In this document: piece by piece, positions 47,999-55,832 of the stretch
Numbering within the stretch: the first letter of the stretch is position 1
Layout: each line of letters begins with the position of its first letter
Source: Persicitalea sp038235275
GTDB lineage: Bacteria > Bacteroidota > Bacteroidia > Cytophagales > Spirosomataceae
Assembly: GCA_038235275.1 (NCBI GenBank)
Contig: JBBSUC010000004.1
Location: 1-64,000 of the forward strand
Length of the DNA: 64,000 nucleotides
Reading direction: 5' to 3'
Translations under genes and position numbers: made by a program
Notes under the pieces: generated by a model
What the model was told of the DNA's origin: nothing
The model's database searches: none
What the model saw: only the letters and a program-made list of their open reading frames with translations

Positions 47999-48889
47999 TT
48001 ACTGCACTACGATATCCACCCGGCGATTGGCTCTTCGGCCTTCGGGGGTGTCGTTGGATTCTTTGGGTTGGGTTTCGCCCTTGCCGTCGGTTGTGAGTTG
48101 GTCGGCGGCAATGCCCGTGCGGGTGAGTTGTCTTTTCACCGCTGCGGCTCGCTGCTTCGACAGCGTCATGTTCATCGCGCCGTTGCCATCATTGTCGGTG
48201 TGGCCAGTCAGAAGCAGTTTCTTGCCAGGATTGGCGGCCAGGTACTTTTGAGCTTCTTCAATAAATTGCTGGTTAGCACCCGTCCTGATGTATTTGGCGC
48301 TGCCCCTGGGAAAGTACAAGTCCATCGGCTTGAAGACGCCTTCGTACTTCTGGGCATTGGCCAAGTCCTCCTCCGAATTAGGAATCGGGTCTTTGATAGT
48401 GAAGGCAATACCGCCGCGCATGGAATCGGGACTAAATACGATGTCATCCATGAGTTGGCTGCTGGTCGTGAGGAAGTCGGCGTCGGCACCCTCGCTCACC
48501 AGGTGGGCTTTGATGCCTTCGGCGCGGGCGATTCCCAAGTCGGGATAGGCCGTGCCATTGGTTTCGGCGGAGGAGTAGTTGCCGACGATATTCAGCCACT
48601 TACCGGGATTAGCCACCAAGTAAGCCGCCAGCGAATCGAGTTCGGCGCGAACGCGGCTCATGTTGGTCTCGGCCCCGGACTTGGCAAAACCAAAGTTGCC
48701 ATCGGCCCGCAAATCCAAAGCGCTACCATCGGTAATGTAAAGCGGATCGACCGTCGTAGTTTCTACTGCCTCGGTCGGGGCGGGCGCGGGTTCGTAACAG
48801 AGTTGCTTGATTTGGCAGGTATGCCAGTAGGTGGCCAAGCCCATCCAGACGAACAGGGCGATCCACCAGGGTGCATTGTTGCTTGACAT
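47999..48889 (-). CDS. OmpA family protein with an N-terminal membrane anchor
   Basis: 296 residues. The N-terminus (NAPWWIALFVWMGLATYWHT) is a membrane anchor, not a cleaved signal. Two OmpA-like halves: residues of about 55-160 (a degenerate copy: LRADGNFGFAKSGAETNMSR) and 185-296 (canonical, LLLTGHTDNDGNGAMNMTLS; TDGKGETQPKESNDTPEGRR; ANRRVDIVV). The second half should bind peptidoglycan. First of the OmpA-HHH-HHH run. It could link peptidoglycan to the inner membrane. Confidence 0.88.
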   Translation of the reverse strand: MSSNNAPWWIALFVWMGLATYWHTCQIKQLCYEPAPAPTEAVETTTVDPLYITDGSALDLRADGNFGFAKSGAETNMSRVRAELDSLAAYLVANPGKWLNIVGNYSSAETNGTAYPDLGIARAEGIKAHLVSEGADADFLTTSSQLMDDIVFSPDSMRGGIAFTIKDPIPNSEEDLANAQKYEGVFKPMDLYFPRGSAKYIRTGANQQFIEEAQKYLAANPGKKLLLTGHTDNDGNGAMNMTLSKQRAAAVKRQLTRTGIAADQLTTDGKGETQPKESNDTPEGRRANRRVDIVVQ

Positions 48890-48999
48890 ATTATTTTGGG
48901 GAGGTTAGGGTAGTTTTTCTGACGGGCAGCCCGACGGAATTTCGCTCCCTAAATTTAAATATATTGTACAAAGCACCATGTTTATTTTATATAATCAAA

Positions 49000-49034
49000 A
49001 AAAAGCCCGCTTCTCGAAAAAAAGCGGGCTTTTT
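49000..49034 (-). terminator. Terminator of rho
   Basis: AAAAAGCCCGCTT (49000-49012) pairs with AAGCGGGCTTTTT (49022-49034). Read on the reverse strand it ends in T-rich bases, 17 bases after the rho stop. Confidence 0.75.
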
Positions 49035-49050
49035 GTAAAAAATCAAAAAT

Positions 49051-50865
49051 CTAGCGATTCATCGAGATCAAAAACTCCTCGTTGTTGCGCGTTCCCTTCA
49101 TGTTGTCAAGGATGAAATCCATTGATTCCATCGGGTTCATGTCCGACATGTGCTTACGCAGGATCCAGACTTTCTGCATGGTTTCTTTGTCCAGCAGCAG
49201 ATCCTCGCGGCGGGTGCCGGAAGCCACCACGTCGATGGCCGGGTAAACGCGCTTGTTAGCCAACTTACGGTCTAGTTGAAGTTCCATGTTGCCCGTGCCT
49301 TTGAATTCTTCAAAAATCACCTCATCCATTTTGGAGCCCGTGTCGATCAGGGCGGTGGCGATGATCGTCAGCGAACCGCCCTTCTCCACATTACGAGCCG
49401 CGCCGAAGAAGCGCTTGGGCTTGTGCAGGGCGTTGGCGTCCACCCCGCCGGATAGAATTTTACCCGACGAAGGCACCACGGTATTGTAAGCCCGCGCCAG
49501 GCGCGTGATCGAGTCGAGCAGAATCACTACGTCATGACCGCACTCGACCATCCGTTTGGCTTTTTCCAGTACGATGCTGGCTACTTTTACGTGGCGGTCG
49601 GCTTGCTCATCGAAGGTCGAGGAAATTACTTCGGCCCGCACGCTGCGCTGCATGTCGGTCACTTCCTCGGGGCGTTCGTCGATCAATAATATGATCAGGA
49701 AAACCTCCGGGTGATTGCGCGTGATGGCGTTGGCGATTTCTTTCAGCAGCACCGTCTTACCTGTTTTGGGCTGGGCGACGATCATGCCGCGCTGGCCCTT
49801 GCCGATGGGCGCAAACAAATCGAGGACTCGAGTAGAATATTGGTCGGGACGGGTGCTGAGGTTGAGGCGTTCTTCGGGAAAGAGTGGCGTCAGGTACTCA
49901 AACGGCACCCGGTCGCGGATTTCTTCGGTCGTTTTGCCGTTGACGAGTTCCACTTTCAGCAGCGCGAAATACTTCTCGCCCTCCTTGGGCGGACGAATTT
50001 GCCCTTTGACGGTGTCACCCGTCTTTAAGCCGAACAGCTTGATCTGCGAAGGCGAGACATAAATATCGTCGGGACTGGCGAGGTAGTTGTAGTCCGCCGA
50101 GCGCATGAAGCCATAGCCGCCATCCTGCATAATTTCCAGCACGCCCTCGTTGGTAATGAGGCCGTCGAACTCACGCACATAGTTGTTATAGTTGCGCTTA
50201 ATTTTATTGGTCTGGTCCTCGCGGGGCTGGTTGTTCTGGCGGTCGCCAGCGTTTTGGCGATCGCCGGCGTTTTGGCGGTCGTTATTATTTGGGCGGTCGC
50301 TATTTTTCTGGCGGGAATTTTTGTTTTTAGGGCTTGCATCTTGTTCGCCGGAATCGCCGCTGGTCGATGCATTGTCTTCACCCGTAGGGTCAGCCGTTTG
50401 CTGTGCGGTCATTTCGGAAATCTCCTCGGGCGACGCGACGCCTAAATCCTCCGAAGTATTCGGACTTGCGCCTGCTTCCTCAACCATTACTACTTCGGGC
50501 TCGTCCTTTTCGACGGCCTTGGGTGCCCGAGAAGAAACCTTGGCGGTCGCCTTGCGGCGGGCCGGGATTTTGGTTTTTTTATCTTCCTCCGGTTCTTCGC
50601 TGGTTGCAGGTTCTTCGCTACTTGCCGTTTCTTCATTCGATGCAGCGGGGCGGCGGGTGCGTTTTTTCTTAGGTTCGGCCACAGCCGTTTCGACAGATGC
50701 GCCGTCGGCCGTGGCAACTACGCCCGGCATGACTGCCTGTTGGCCGAGGATTTTGTAAACAAGTTCTTTCTTGGAAAGCTTGCCGTAGTCTTTCACGTCA
50801 AACTTTTCCGCAATAGTGCGCAACTCCGAGAGGAGTTTCAAATTCAATTCATCAATTGTAAGCAT
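49051..50865 (-). CDS. rho: Transcription termination factor Rho, with a large disordered insert
   Basis: 604 residues, versus about 420 in Escherichia coli. Rho_N at 1-45 (LNLKLLSELRTIAEKFDVKD). Then some 175 residues of acidic and polar low complexity, including the near-repeat RQNAGDRQNAGDRQNN (around 195-215). The RNA-binding cold-shock-like domain (GVLEIMQDGGYGFMRSADYN) begins near 232. Hexameric ATPase: P-loop QPKTGKTVLL, Walker B DVVILLDSITRL, and the Q/R-loop region. Insertions of this kind are known in Bacteroidota Rho, where they may help phase separation. Its start is ATG with no clear promoter in the 548-base gap upstream. Confidence 0.96.
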   Translation of the reverse strand: MLTIDELNLKLLSELRTIAEKFDVKDYGKLSKKELVYKILGQQAVMPGVVATADGASVETAVAEPKKKRTRRPAASNEETASSEEPATSEEPEEDKKTKIPARRKATAKVSSRAPKAVEKDEPEVVMVEEAGASPNTSEDLGVASPEEISEMTAQQTADPTGEDNASTSGDSGEQDASPKNKNSRQKNSDRPNNNDRQNAGDRQNAGDRQNNQPREDQTNKIKRNYNNYVREFDGLITNEGVLEIMQDGGYGFMRSADYNYLASPDDIYVSPSQIKLFGLKTGDTVKGQIRPPKEGEKYFALLKVELVNGKTTEEIRDRVPFEYLTPLFPEERLNLSTRPDQYSTRVLDLFAPIGKGQRGMIVAQPKTGKTVLLKEIANAITRNHPEVFLIILLIDERPEEVTDMQRSVRAEVISSTFDEQADRHVKVASIVLEKAKRMVECGHDVVILLDSITRLARAYNTVVPSSGKILSGGVDANALHKPKRFFGAARNVEKGGSLTIIATALIDTGSKMDEVIFEEFKGTGNMELQLDRKLANKRVYPAIDVVASGTRREDLLLDKETMQKVWILRKHMSDMNPMESMDFILDNMKGTRNNEEFLISMNR

Positions 50866-51413
50866 ACGGGAAGGGAGTAGTAAAGCGAGACTTTACCGGG
50901 TAAGTAATTGGTAATGATTATTTTGACTGGATAATTAGTAGAGACAAAGCTTGTAGGGAATCACATCGACCCAAACGATGGGGCAAATCAGGAGTGAACA
51001 AGATAAGGAGGTAGGCAACCCTGGGTTAATACGCGCGAGGGTCAATTCTGATGGCTTGGGAATGGCAAACGCTGGAATCGGCTGCAATGATAACGCAATT
51101 TTGCCAAATTACAATTCAGTGCCTTTTTCTTTTGGAGCGATGCGCTCCGAAAGTCAATCGGAAAACGCAAAGAAACGGAACGAATTGTCCCGACGGGCTT
51201 AGTTTGGAAATGGAAAAATAAAAAATAACGGAAGAGATTGAACGCGAATATATACGAACATCTTTACAAATGCAAATCGCGCGCTTTTTGTTCCAAACGG
51301 CTATTATTTATGAAGAAAGCCCCTAGCCGGAAACCCCTAGTGGCAGTTCAAATCCTGATTCCATCTGCCTTCGGTTAGTATATGTGCAAATAAAAGGGGA
51401 CTTTTGCGAAATT
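50866..51413. other. 548-base gap between rho and coaX
   Basis: Holds no gene that can be supported. It contains a small hairpin (GGAGC-GATGC-GCTCC, near 51138) and a pair of CCCCTAG words near 51318-51340. No exact TAnnTTTG was found for either strand. It probably carries the rho leader and coaX promoter. Rho leaders are autoregulated in other bacteria, so this is the place to look. Confidence 0.5.
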
Positions 51414-52142
51414 ATGAACCTAGTAGTGGACGCGGGCAATACTTTTTCCAAAGTCGGCTGGTTCGAGGGCGACGAATTACGGCGTCACGAATCGCGGTTG
51501 ACGTTCCCTGAATTGCTGGAAGTTTTGCGTTCTACGCGCGTCGAACGCGTCATTTTTTCGTCGGTTAGCCATGAAGTTGAAAAAATCCGCAACTGTTTCC
51601 AACCAAACGTGCCGATTCTGGCTCTAAGCAGCCAAACGTCCGTTCCCATCGTAAAGGAGTACGATACGCCGGAAACGCTCGGGGCCGATCGAATCGCCGC
51701 AGCGGTGGGAGCTGTGGAAGTTTTCCCTGATGAAGATCGATTAGTGATCGACATGGGAACCTGCATCACCTACGACCGGGTGGACCGGACGGGCCGTTTT
51801 CAGGGCGGGGCCATTTCGCCGGGCATGGGTATGCGATTCAAGGCGATGCACTCGTTTACCCAACGGCTTCCGCTCATCGAGCCGGAAAATAACGCGCCGC
51901 TCCTGGGGAAAACCACCCGGCAGTCGATGCTGAGTGGCGTCATGAACGGGCTGGCCGCCGAACTGAATGGCTTTGTGGCAGCCCACCGCGCTGCTTCACC
52001 CGACTGTCGGGTGGTACTTTGCGGCGGCGACGCGCCCTATTTTGCAAACAAGTTTCAACTACCCGTTTCGGTGGTGCCGGAACTGGTACTTATTGGATTG
52101 AACTGTATTTTAAATTATAATGTCGATTTACAAAAAGAATAA
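51414..52142 (+). CDS. coaX: Type III pantothenate kinase
   Basis: 242 residues from the ATG at 51414; an upstream ATG adds ten residues not seen in the family. ASKHA motifs: LVVDAGNTFSKVGWF, TLGADRIAA, LVIDMGTCITYD and GGAISPGMGMRFKAMHSFTQ. It phosphorylates pantothenate in CoA synthesis. Type III enzymes need a monovalent cation and resist CoA feedback. It overlaps the following gene by 23 bases, so the two are co-translated. Confidence 0.96.
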   Translation: MNLVVDAGNTFSKVGWFEGDELRRHESRLTFPELLEVLRSTRVERVIFSSVSHEVEKIRNCFQPNVPILALSSQTSVPIVKEYDTPETLGADRIAAAVGAVEVFPDEDRLVIDMGTCITYDRVDRTGRFQGGAISPGMGMRFKAMHSFTQRLPLIEPENNAPLLGKTTRQSMLSGVMNGLAAELNGFVAAHRAASPDCRVVLCGGDAPYFANKFQLPVSVVPELVLIGLNCILNYNVDLQKE

Positions 52143-53427
52143 GTCAATTACGGCCCTGTTATTGGGAGCCATAATTTCAGTGGGCTACTTTTCAAATGTT
52201 CGGGCGCAAGGCCTGGGTAATTCCCCTTACACGGTGTTGGGCGTTGGCGAGCCGTACAGCGATGCCTTCTCCACCAATCAGGGCATGGGCGGCGCGGGGG
52301 TCAGTACCAGCAATGGCATCCACATCAACAACGTCAACCCCGCCCTCTGGGTCCGCAGTCGCTACACGACTTTCGAATTCGGGGCCATTGGCCAGTATAA
52401 GGAAATTAGATCGCCCAACGGATCGCAACGCGACTTTGGCGCTAATTTGGGTTATCTGGCGCTGGCACTCCCGGCGGGTAGGCGCTGGTCCACGGGACTA
52501 AGCCTGAAACCGTACAGTTTTGTCGATTTCGAGAGCCGTACCAGCGGCAAAGTGGCGGGTACCATTTATGATACTTACTATTATTATTCAGGCAAAGGTG
52601 CGATCAACCAAGTATCGTTTACCAACGCATTCCAAGTTGGCAAATACGTGAGCGTCGGTCTGGAATCTTCCTATCTCTTTGGTAATGTGCGCCGGGCCTC
52701 AGAATCACAACTCCTCATCGGTGATGGAGCCGACTACCTGGTGAGCCGAACCGAACGCAACAGCTACAACGATTTTGCCTTCCGGGCGGGGACAGCAGTT
52801 CGCATTCCCGTAAAAAAAGACAACAAGCTTAACCTCAACCTCGGCGGAACTTACAGCTTCGGCACTAATCTGAATGCCCGGCAGACGACGAGCTTCGATT
52901 TGTCCAACAACAGCTTTGCCGTCGGCGTACCCGACACGCTGTCCAACAACGCCAAAGGCGGCGTCCGACTCCCCTCGCAATACCGTGTAGGGGCCAGCCT
53001 GGAATGGCCCTACAAACTGACGTTTAACATGGACTATTCTCGACAGAATTGGTCGCAATACCGCAGCTTTGCCGGTACCAACGACGGCCTCGTCGATGCG
53101 GGACGCATTCACTTGGGATTGGAATACATTCCTAATTTTGCGGCCAGTTCGGGATATTTCAAGAAAGTAGAGTATCGGCTTGGGTTCAGCAGCGGTACGC
53201 TGCCGTACAGCCCCGGTGGTACGCAGCTAAAAGACACGAACTTATCGTTCGGCGGCACTTTCCCCGTAGGCCAAAACGGTAATTCCGCCAATTCTTTTAC
53301 GCTTTCCTTCGTCGCCGGACAACGTGGTACGATTAGCAACCAGGCCGTCCAGGAGCGTTATGGGAAAGTAGTGCTGGGTATTACGCTGGTGGATAATACC
53401 TGGTTCTCGAAAGTGAGAATCGACTAA
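52120..53427 (+). CDS. Outer-membrane beta-barrel protein of unknown function
   Basis: 435 residues. Signal peptide with core ALLLGAIISVGYFSNVRA. The mature protein starts QGLGNSPYTVLGVGEPYSDA and has the alternating pattern of an outer-membrane barrel (FRAGTAVRIPVKKDNKLNLN; YRVGASLEWPYKLTFNMDYS) ending in an amphipathic strand, VVLGITLVDNTWFSKVRID. Its start overlaps the end of coaX by 23 bases. Genes in this position are common between coaX and LptC in the phylum. It could be a channel or an assembly factor, but no function is known. Confidence 0.82.
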   Translation: MSIYKKNKSITALLLGAIISVGYFSNVRAQGLGNSPYTVLGVGEPYSDAFSTNQGMGGAGVSTSNGIHINNVNPALWVRSRYTTFEFGAIGQYKEIRSPNGSQRDFGANLGYLALALPAGRRWSTGLSLKPYSFVDFESRTSGKVAGTIYDTYYYYSGKGAINQVSFTNAFQVGKYVSVGLESSYLFGNVRRASESQLLIGDGADYLVSRTERNSYNDFAFRAGTAVRIPVKKDNKLNLNLGGTYSFGTNLNARQTTSFDLSNNSFAVGVPDTLSNNAKGGVRLPSQYRVGASLEWPYKLTFNMDYSRQNWSQYRSFAGTNDGLVDAGRIHLGLEYIPNFAASSGYFKKVEYRLGFSSGTLPYSPGGTQLKDTNLSFGGTFPVGQNGNSANSFTLSFVAGQRGTISNQAVQERYGKVVLGITLVDNTWFSKVRID

Positions 53428-53444
53428 AATGTTGAAGTGCTGAA

Positions 53445-54083
53445 GTGTTGAAAAAATTGGCTCGCTTACTTAAAATACTGGCTACTTTGAAAAAGCTTCT
53501 TGCGATTCGGCGCTCCGACTTTGCTCCTTTGTCCTTCTGCCCCTCTGCCCCTTTCTGGTTTTATGCCTTTGCCATTTTGTGCCTCATGAGCTGCGCTGAA
53601 AAGCCCGACCCTGAAGTAGCGTTGTACAATGGTCCTTCGGAAGAAATCTTCGATGTGCGGCTACAGTACAGCGAAGAAGGTCAGCAGCGGGTGGAGGTGG
53701 AAACACCGATTCAGTACCGCTACCAGAACGAGGACAAGATTTTTCCCGACACGGTCAATATCAAGTTCTTCGATCCCGGTGGCGGGCAGGTCGTCACGAC
53801 GCTGCGCTCCGATTCGGGTCGCTTCGACAACGCGCGCAACCTGTACATAGTGAAGGGAAATGTGGTGGTAGTCAACGAAGTGGAGCAGCGCCGCCTTACT
53901 ACCCCTGAGCTTTACTGGAACCCCACGACCCGTAAGGTTTTCACCGATGAGAATGTGGCAATCAAAAACCTGGTAACAGGTTCCTACACCAACGGTAAGG
54001 GCATGGACGCCAACCAAGACTTCTCCGCCATGACCATCCGTAAGCCTTACGGCATTTTTGATGTCGATCCGGGGATGCAGTAA
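53445..54083 (+). CDS. lptC: LptC: LPS export protein
   Basis: 212 residues. LptC/OstA-like domain: EEIFDVRLQYSEEGQQRVEV, FDNARNLYIVKGNVVVVNEV and FTDENVAIKNLVTGSYTNGK. Lipobox-like CLMSC (about residue 49). The start is a TTG and the first 35 residues are odd, overlapping a run of GAAGTG/CTCTGCCC words, so the true start may lie further in. It should bridge the LptB2FG pump and LptA. It follows coaX and the barrel protein gene. Confidence 0.86.
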   Translation: MLKKLARLLKILATLKKLLAIRRSDFAPLSFCPSAPFWFYAFAILCLMSCAEKPDPEVALYNGPSEEIFDVRLQYSEEGQQRVEVETPIQYRYQNEDKIFPDTVNIKFFDPGGGQVVTTLRSDSGRFDNARNLYIVKGNVVVVNEVEQRRLTTPELYWNPTTRKVFTDENVAIKNLVTGSYTNGKGMDANQDFSAMTIRKPYGIFDVDPGMQ

Positions 54084-54086
54084 ATT

Positions 54087-54120
54087 AGTTGACAGTTGAC
54101 AGTTGACAGTTGACAGTTGA
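54087..54120 (+). repeat. Heptamer tandem repeat
   Basis: AGTTGAC is repeated almost five times. The same word occurs near 11325. A dispersed intergenic motif. Confidence 0.8.
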
Positions 54121-54164
54121 AAATTAGTTTTTCCGAAATGTCAATTTCTTCATCGGCAGAATTA

Positions 54165-54626
54165 CTACTGCTTTCCTCCGCAGAGAGTTAGCATATCCGT
54201 CACTGAATCGGTAGGCGTGTAGGTGGTGTCTTTTCCCCAGGTATTGTTGACGTAGGTTACGATTTCGGCGATTTCGAGATCGGGCAATTTGGGGTTGGCA
54301 GGCATTGGGCGGTTGTAGGTTTTGCCGTTCACTAGGATCTCCCCCGCCAGGCCGTTTTTGATGATGCAAACCAAATCAGCCTTTCGCAATAAGTAAGAGG
54401 AACCCTTGATGGGCGGATAAAGATTGGCTAACCCCGTGCCTTCGGCCTGATGGCAATTGGCGCAATGTGTGGTATAAAGCTGGTACCCCTCCGAATAGTA
54501 CTGCTCCAGCTTCAACTCCTGCGAACTCTGGCAGGAAGCCAAAGCAATAACAAGTAGTAGCAGGCCGTTGATCCTTAACCCTTGACAGCCGGGCGGTCCC
54601 GCCTTAACCTTCTGCTCTCTATTCAT
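54165..54626 (-). CDS. Lipid-anchored cytochrome c
   Basis: 153 residues. Signal ending IALASC (lipobox Cys32). Class I heme motif CANCH (about 58-62) and a distal methionine in YNRPMPAN. Late EIAEIVTYVNNTWG is the C-terminal helix. It could pass electrons to a terminal oxidase. The odd start (NREQKVKAGPPGCQGLR) may be a start-site error. Overlaps the end of the SCO gene by eight bases. Confidence 0.9.
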   Translation of the reverse strand: MNREQKVKAGPPGCQGLRINGLLLLVIALASCQSSQELKLEQYYSEGYQLYTTHCANCHQAEGTGLANLYPPIKGSSYLLRKADLVCIIKNGLAGEILVNGKTYNRPMPANPKLPDLEIAEIVTYVNNTWGKDTTYTPTDSVTDMLTLCGGKQ

Positions 54627-55269
54627 ATTCCGCCAGCAAAATCTTGATATCCCGAATCAACTTCTCGGTGCCTTCTTCGCTGGTGCCGTCGTACATACCC
54701 CGCACCCGGCGATCCTTATCCACCAACACGAACGCACCGCTGTGAATGTAGCCGCCTTCGGCGGTGTTATCTTCCTTGGCCGTAACCAGGTAGTGCCCCT
54801 GGCCGATGTCGTATATTTTCTCTTTTTCTCCCGTCAGGAATTCCCATTTAGTGCCTTCCACACCCAGGTCCGTGGCGTATTTGTCCAGCACTTCGGGCGT
54901 GTCGTGATCGGGATCTATGCTGTGGGATAGGATCTTGAAGTCGGGATTATCCTTGTACTTATCATAGACCTTAATCATTTGCCGCTTCATAACGGGGCAA
55001 ATCGTGGGGCAGGAGGTGAAGAAAAAATCCGTTACGTAAATCTTCCCCGCCACGTCCTTTTGGGTTACGGTATCGCCTTTTTGATTAACAAAAGCAAAGT
55101 CGGGAATGGTGTTGTACACCGTATCCGTGACCATTTTTCCCTCTACTTCTTTGGTCACCGCGTCGCGCTCGCCCAGAATTGGCAGCCGCTCCGGGGCAGT
55201 GTCACAGGCCAGAATTCCGGCCACCAGGGTCAACGGAATCAATATTTTATTCAAAAATCTCTTTTTCAT
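54619..55269 (-). CDS. SCO family copper chaperone
   Basis: 216 residues from the ATG at 55269; a GTG five codons earlier is possible. Lipobox VAGILAC. Copper site: TSCPTICPVMKRQMIK (CxxxC) and a later His in GGYIHSGAFVLVDKDRRVRG. SCO1/SenC proteins help assemble the Cu-A site of cytochrome c oxidase, or act as thiol redox proteins. It is co-transcribed with the cytochrome c gene, which supports a respiratory role. Confidence 0.93.
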   Translation of the reverse strand: MKKRFLNKILIPLTLVAGILACDTAPERLPILGERDAVTKEVEGKMVTDTVYNTIPDFAFVNQKGDTVTQKDVAGKIYVTDFFFTSCPTICPVMKRQMIKVYDKYKDNPDFKILSHSIDPDHDTPEVLDKYATDLGVEGTKWEFLTGEKEKIYDIGQGHYLVTAKEDNTAEGGYIHSGAFVLVDKDRRVRGMYDGTSEEGTEKLIRDIKILLAEYE

Positions 55270-55351
55270 CGCAAGTTTTTTCACTCAATAAATTTACAAA
55301 AAAATAAAGCAGTTTTGAGTCAACCCCCAGAGGGTGATTGCCAACAGCTAC

Positions 55352-55786
55352 TTATTTCAAAAACTCCCGCGCCGCTTCCACACTTTGGTTGGTTCTTTTC
55401 TGAACGCCAAGGATTTTATCTTTTTCCAATCGGAAATACCCCAGCGCGTCGCCCGCCGGGAGGGCTTTGGCAGAATCGCCCCGGTACTGGTACATCCAAT
55501 CCATCATCAGGCTGTCCGCCATGGTCAGGTCGCGGCTGAGGTCGAGGGCTTTCACCCGCTGTTCGGCCAGGGTGTTGCTGCTTACTCCTTCCTGCTGCAA
55601 ACTATCCAGTTCCAGCAGTTTAGCCGAAAGCTTCTTTTTCAAATTCATGATGTCCTGCATTTTCGGCATCACCTCATCGTGAATAGCCATCACTTCATCC
55701 TCCGTCTCTTTTACCCGCTCCCCGCCCTGATTACAGGCAGAAAGGCTTAAAACGGCCAGCATTGTCAATCCAATTCCTAATCTCAT
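55352..55786 (-). CDS. Small coiled-coil lipoprotein
   Basis: 144 residues. Lipobox LSLSAC. The rest is almost all helix (KETEDEVMAIHDEVMPKMQD; NLKKKLSAKLLELDSLQQEG). Proteins of this type have been labelled viral A-type inclusion protein by weak coiled-coil similarity; that name is not informative. It precedes SCO and cytochrome c on the same strand, so may belong with them. Confidence 0.75.
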   Translation of the reverse strand: MRLGIGLTMLAVLSLSACNQGGERVKETEDEVMAIHDEVMPKMQDIMNLKKKLSAKLLELDSLQQEGVSSNTLAEQRVKALDLSRDLTMADSLMMDWMYQYRGDSAKALPAGDALGYFRLEKDKILGVQKRTNQSVEAAREFLK

Positions 55787-55832
55787 TTTTTCCAGTTTTA
55801 GAGGGCAAATTATAATATCTCATCACTCATCA

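Noticed and set aside
47906..48886. Long open frame (326 codons) on the forward strand
   Set aside because: Antisense shadow of the OmpA-family gene and its neighbour.
50192..50320. Tandem repeat inside rho as a CRISPR or mobile repeat
   Set aside because: It lies in frame in rho and encodes the QNAGDR repeats.
51335..51375. A GTTCAAATC motif like a tRNA T arm
   Set aside because: The flanking stem does not pair (49-53 with 61-65) and no matching acceptor is found upstream.
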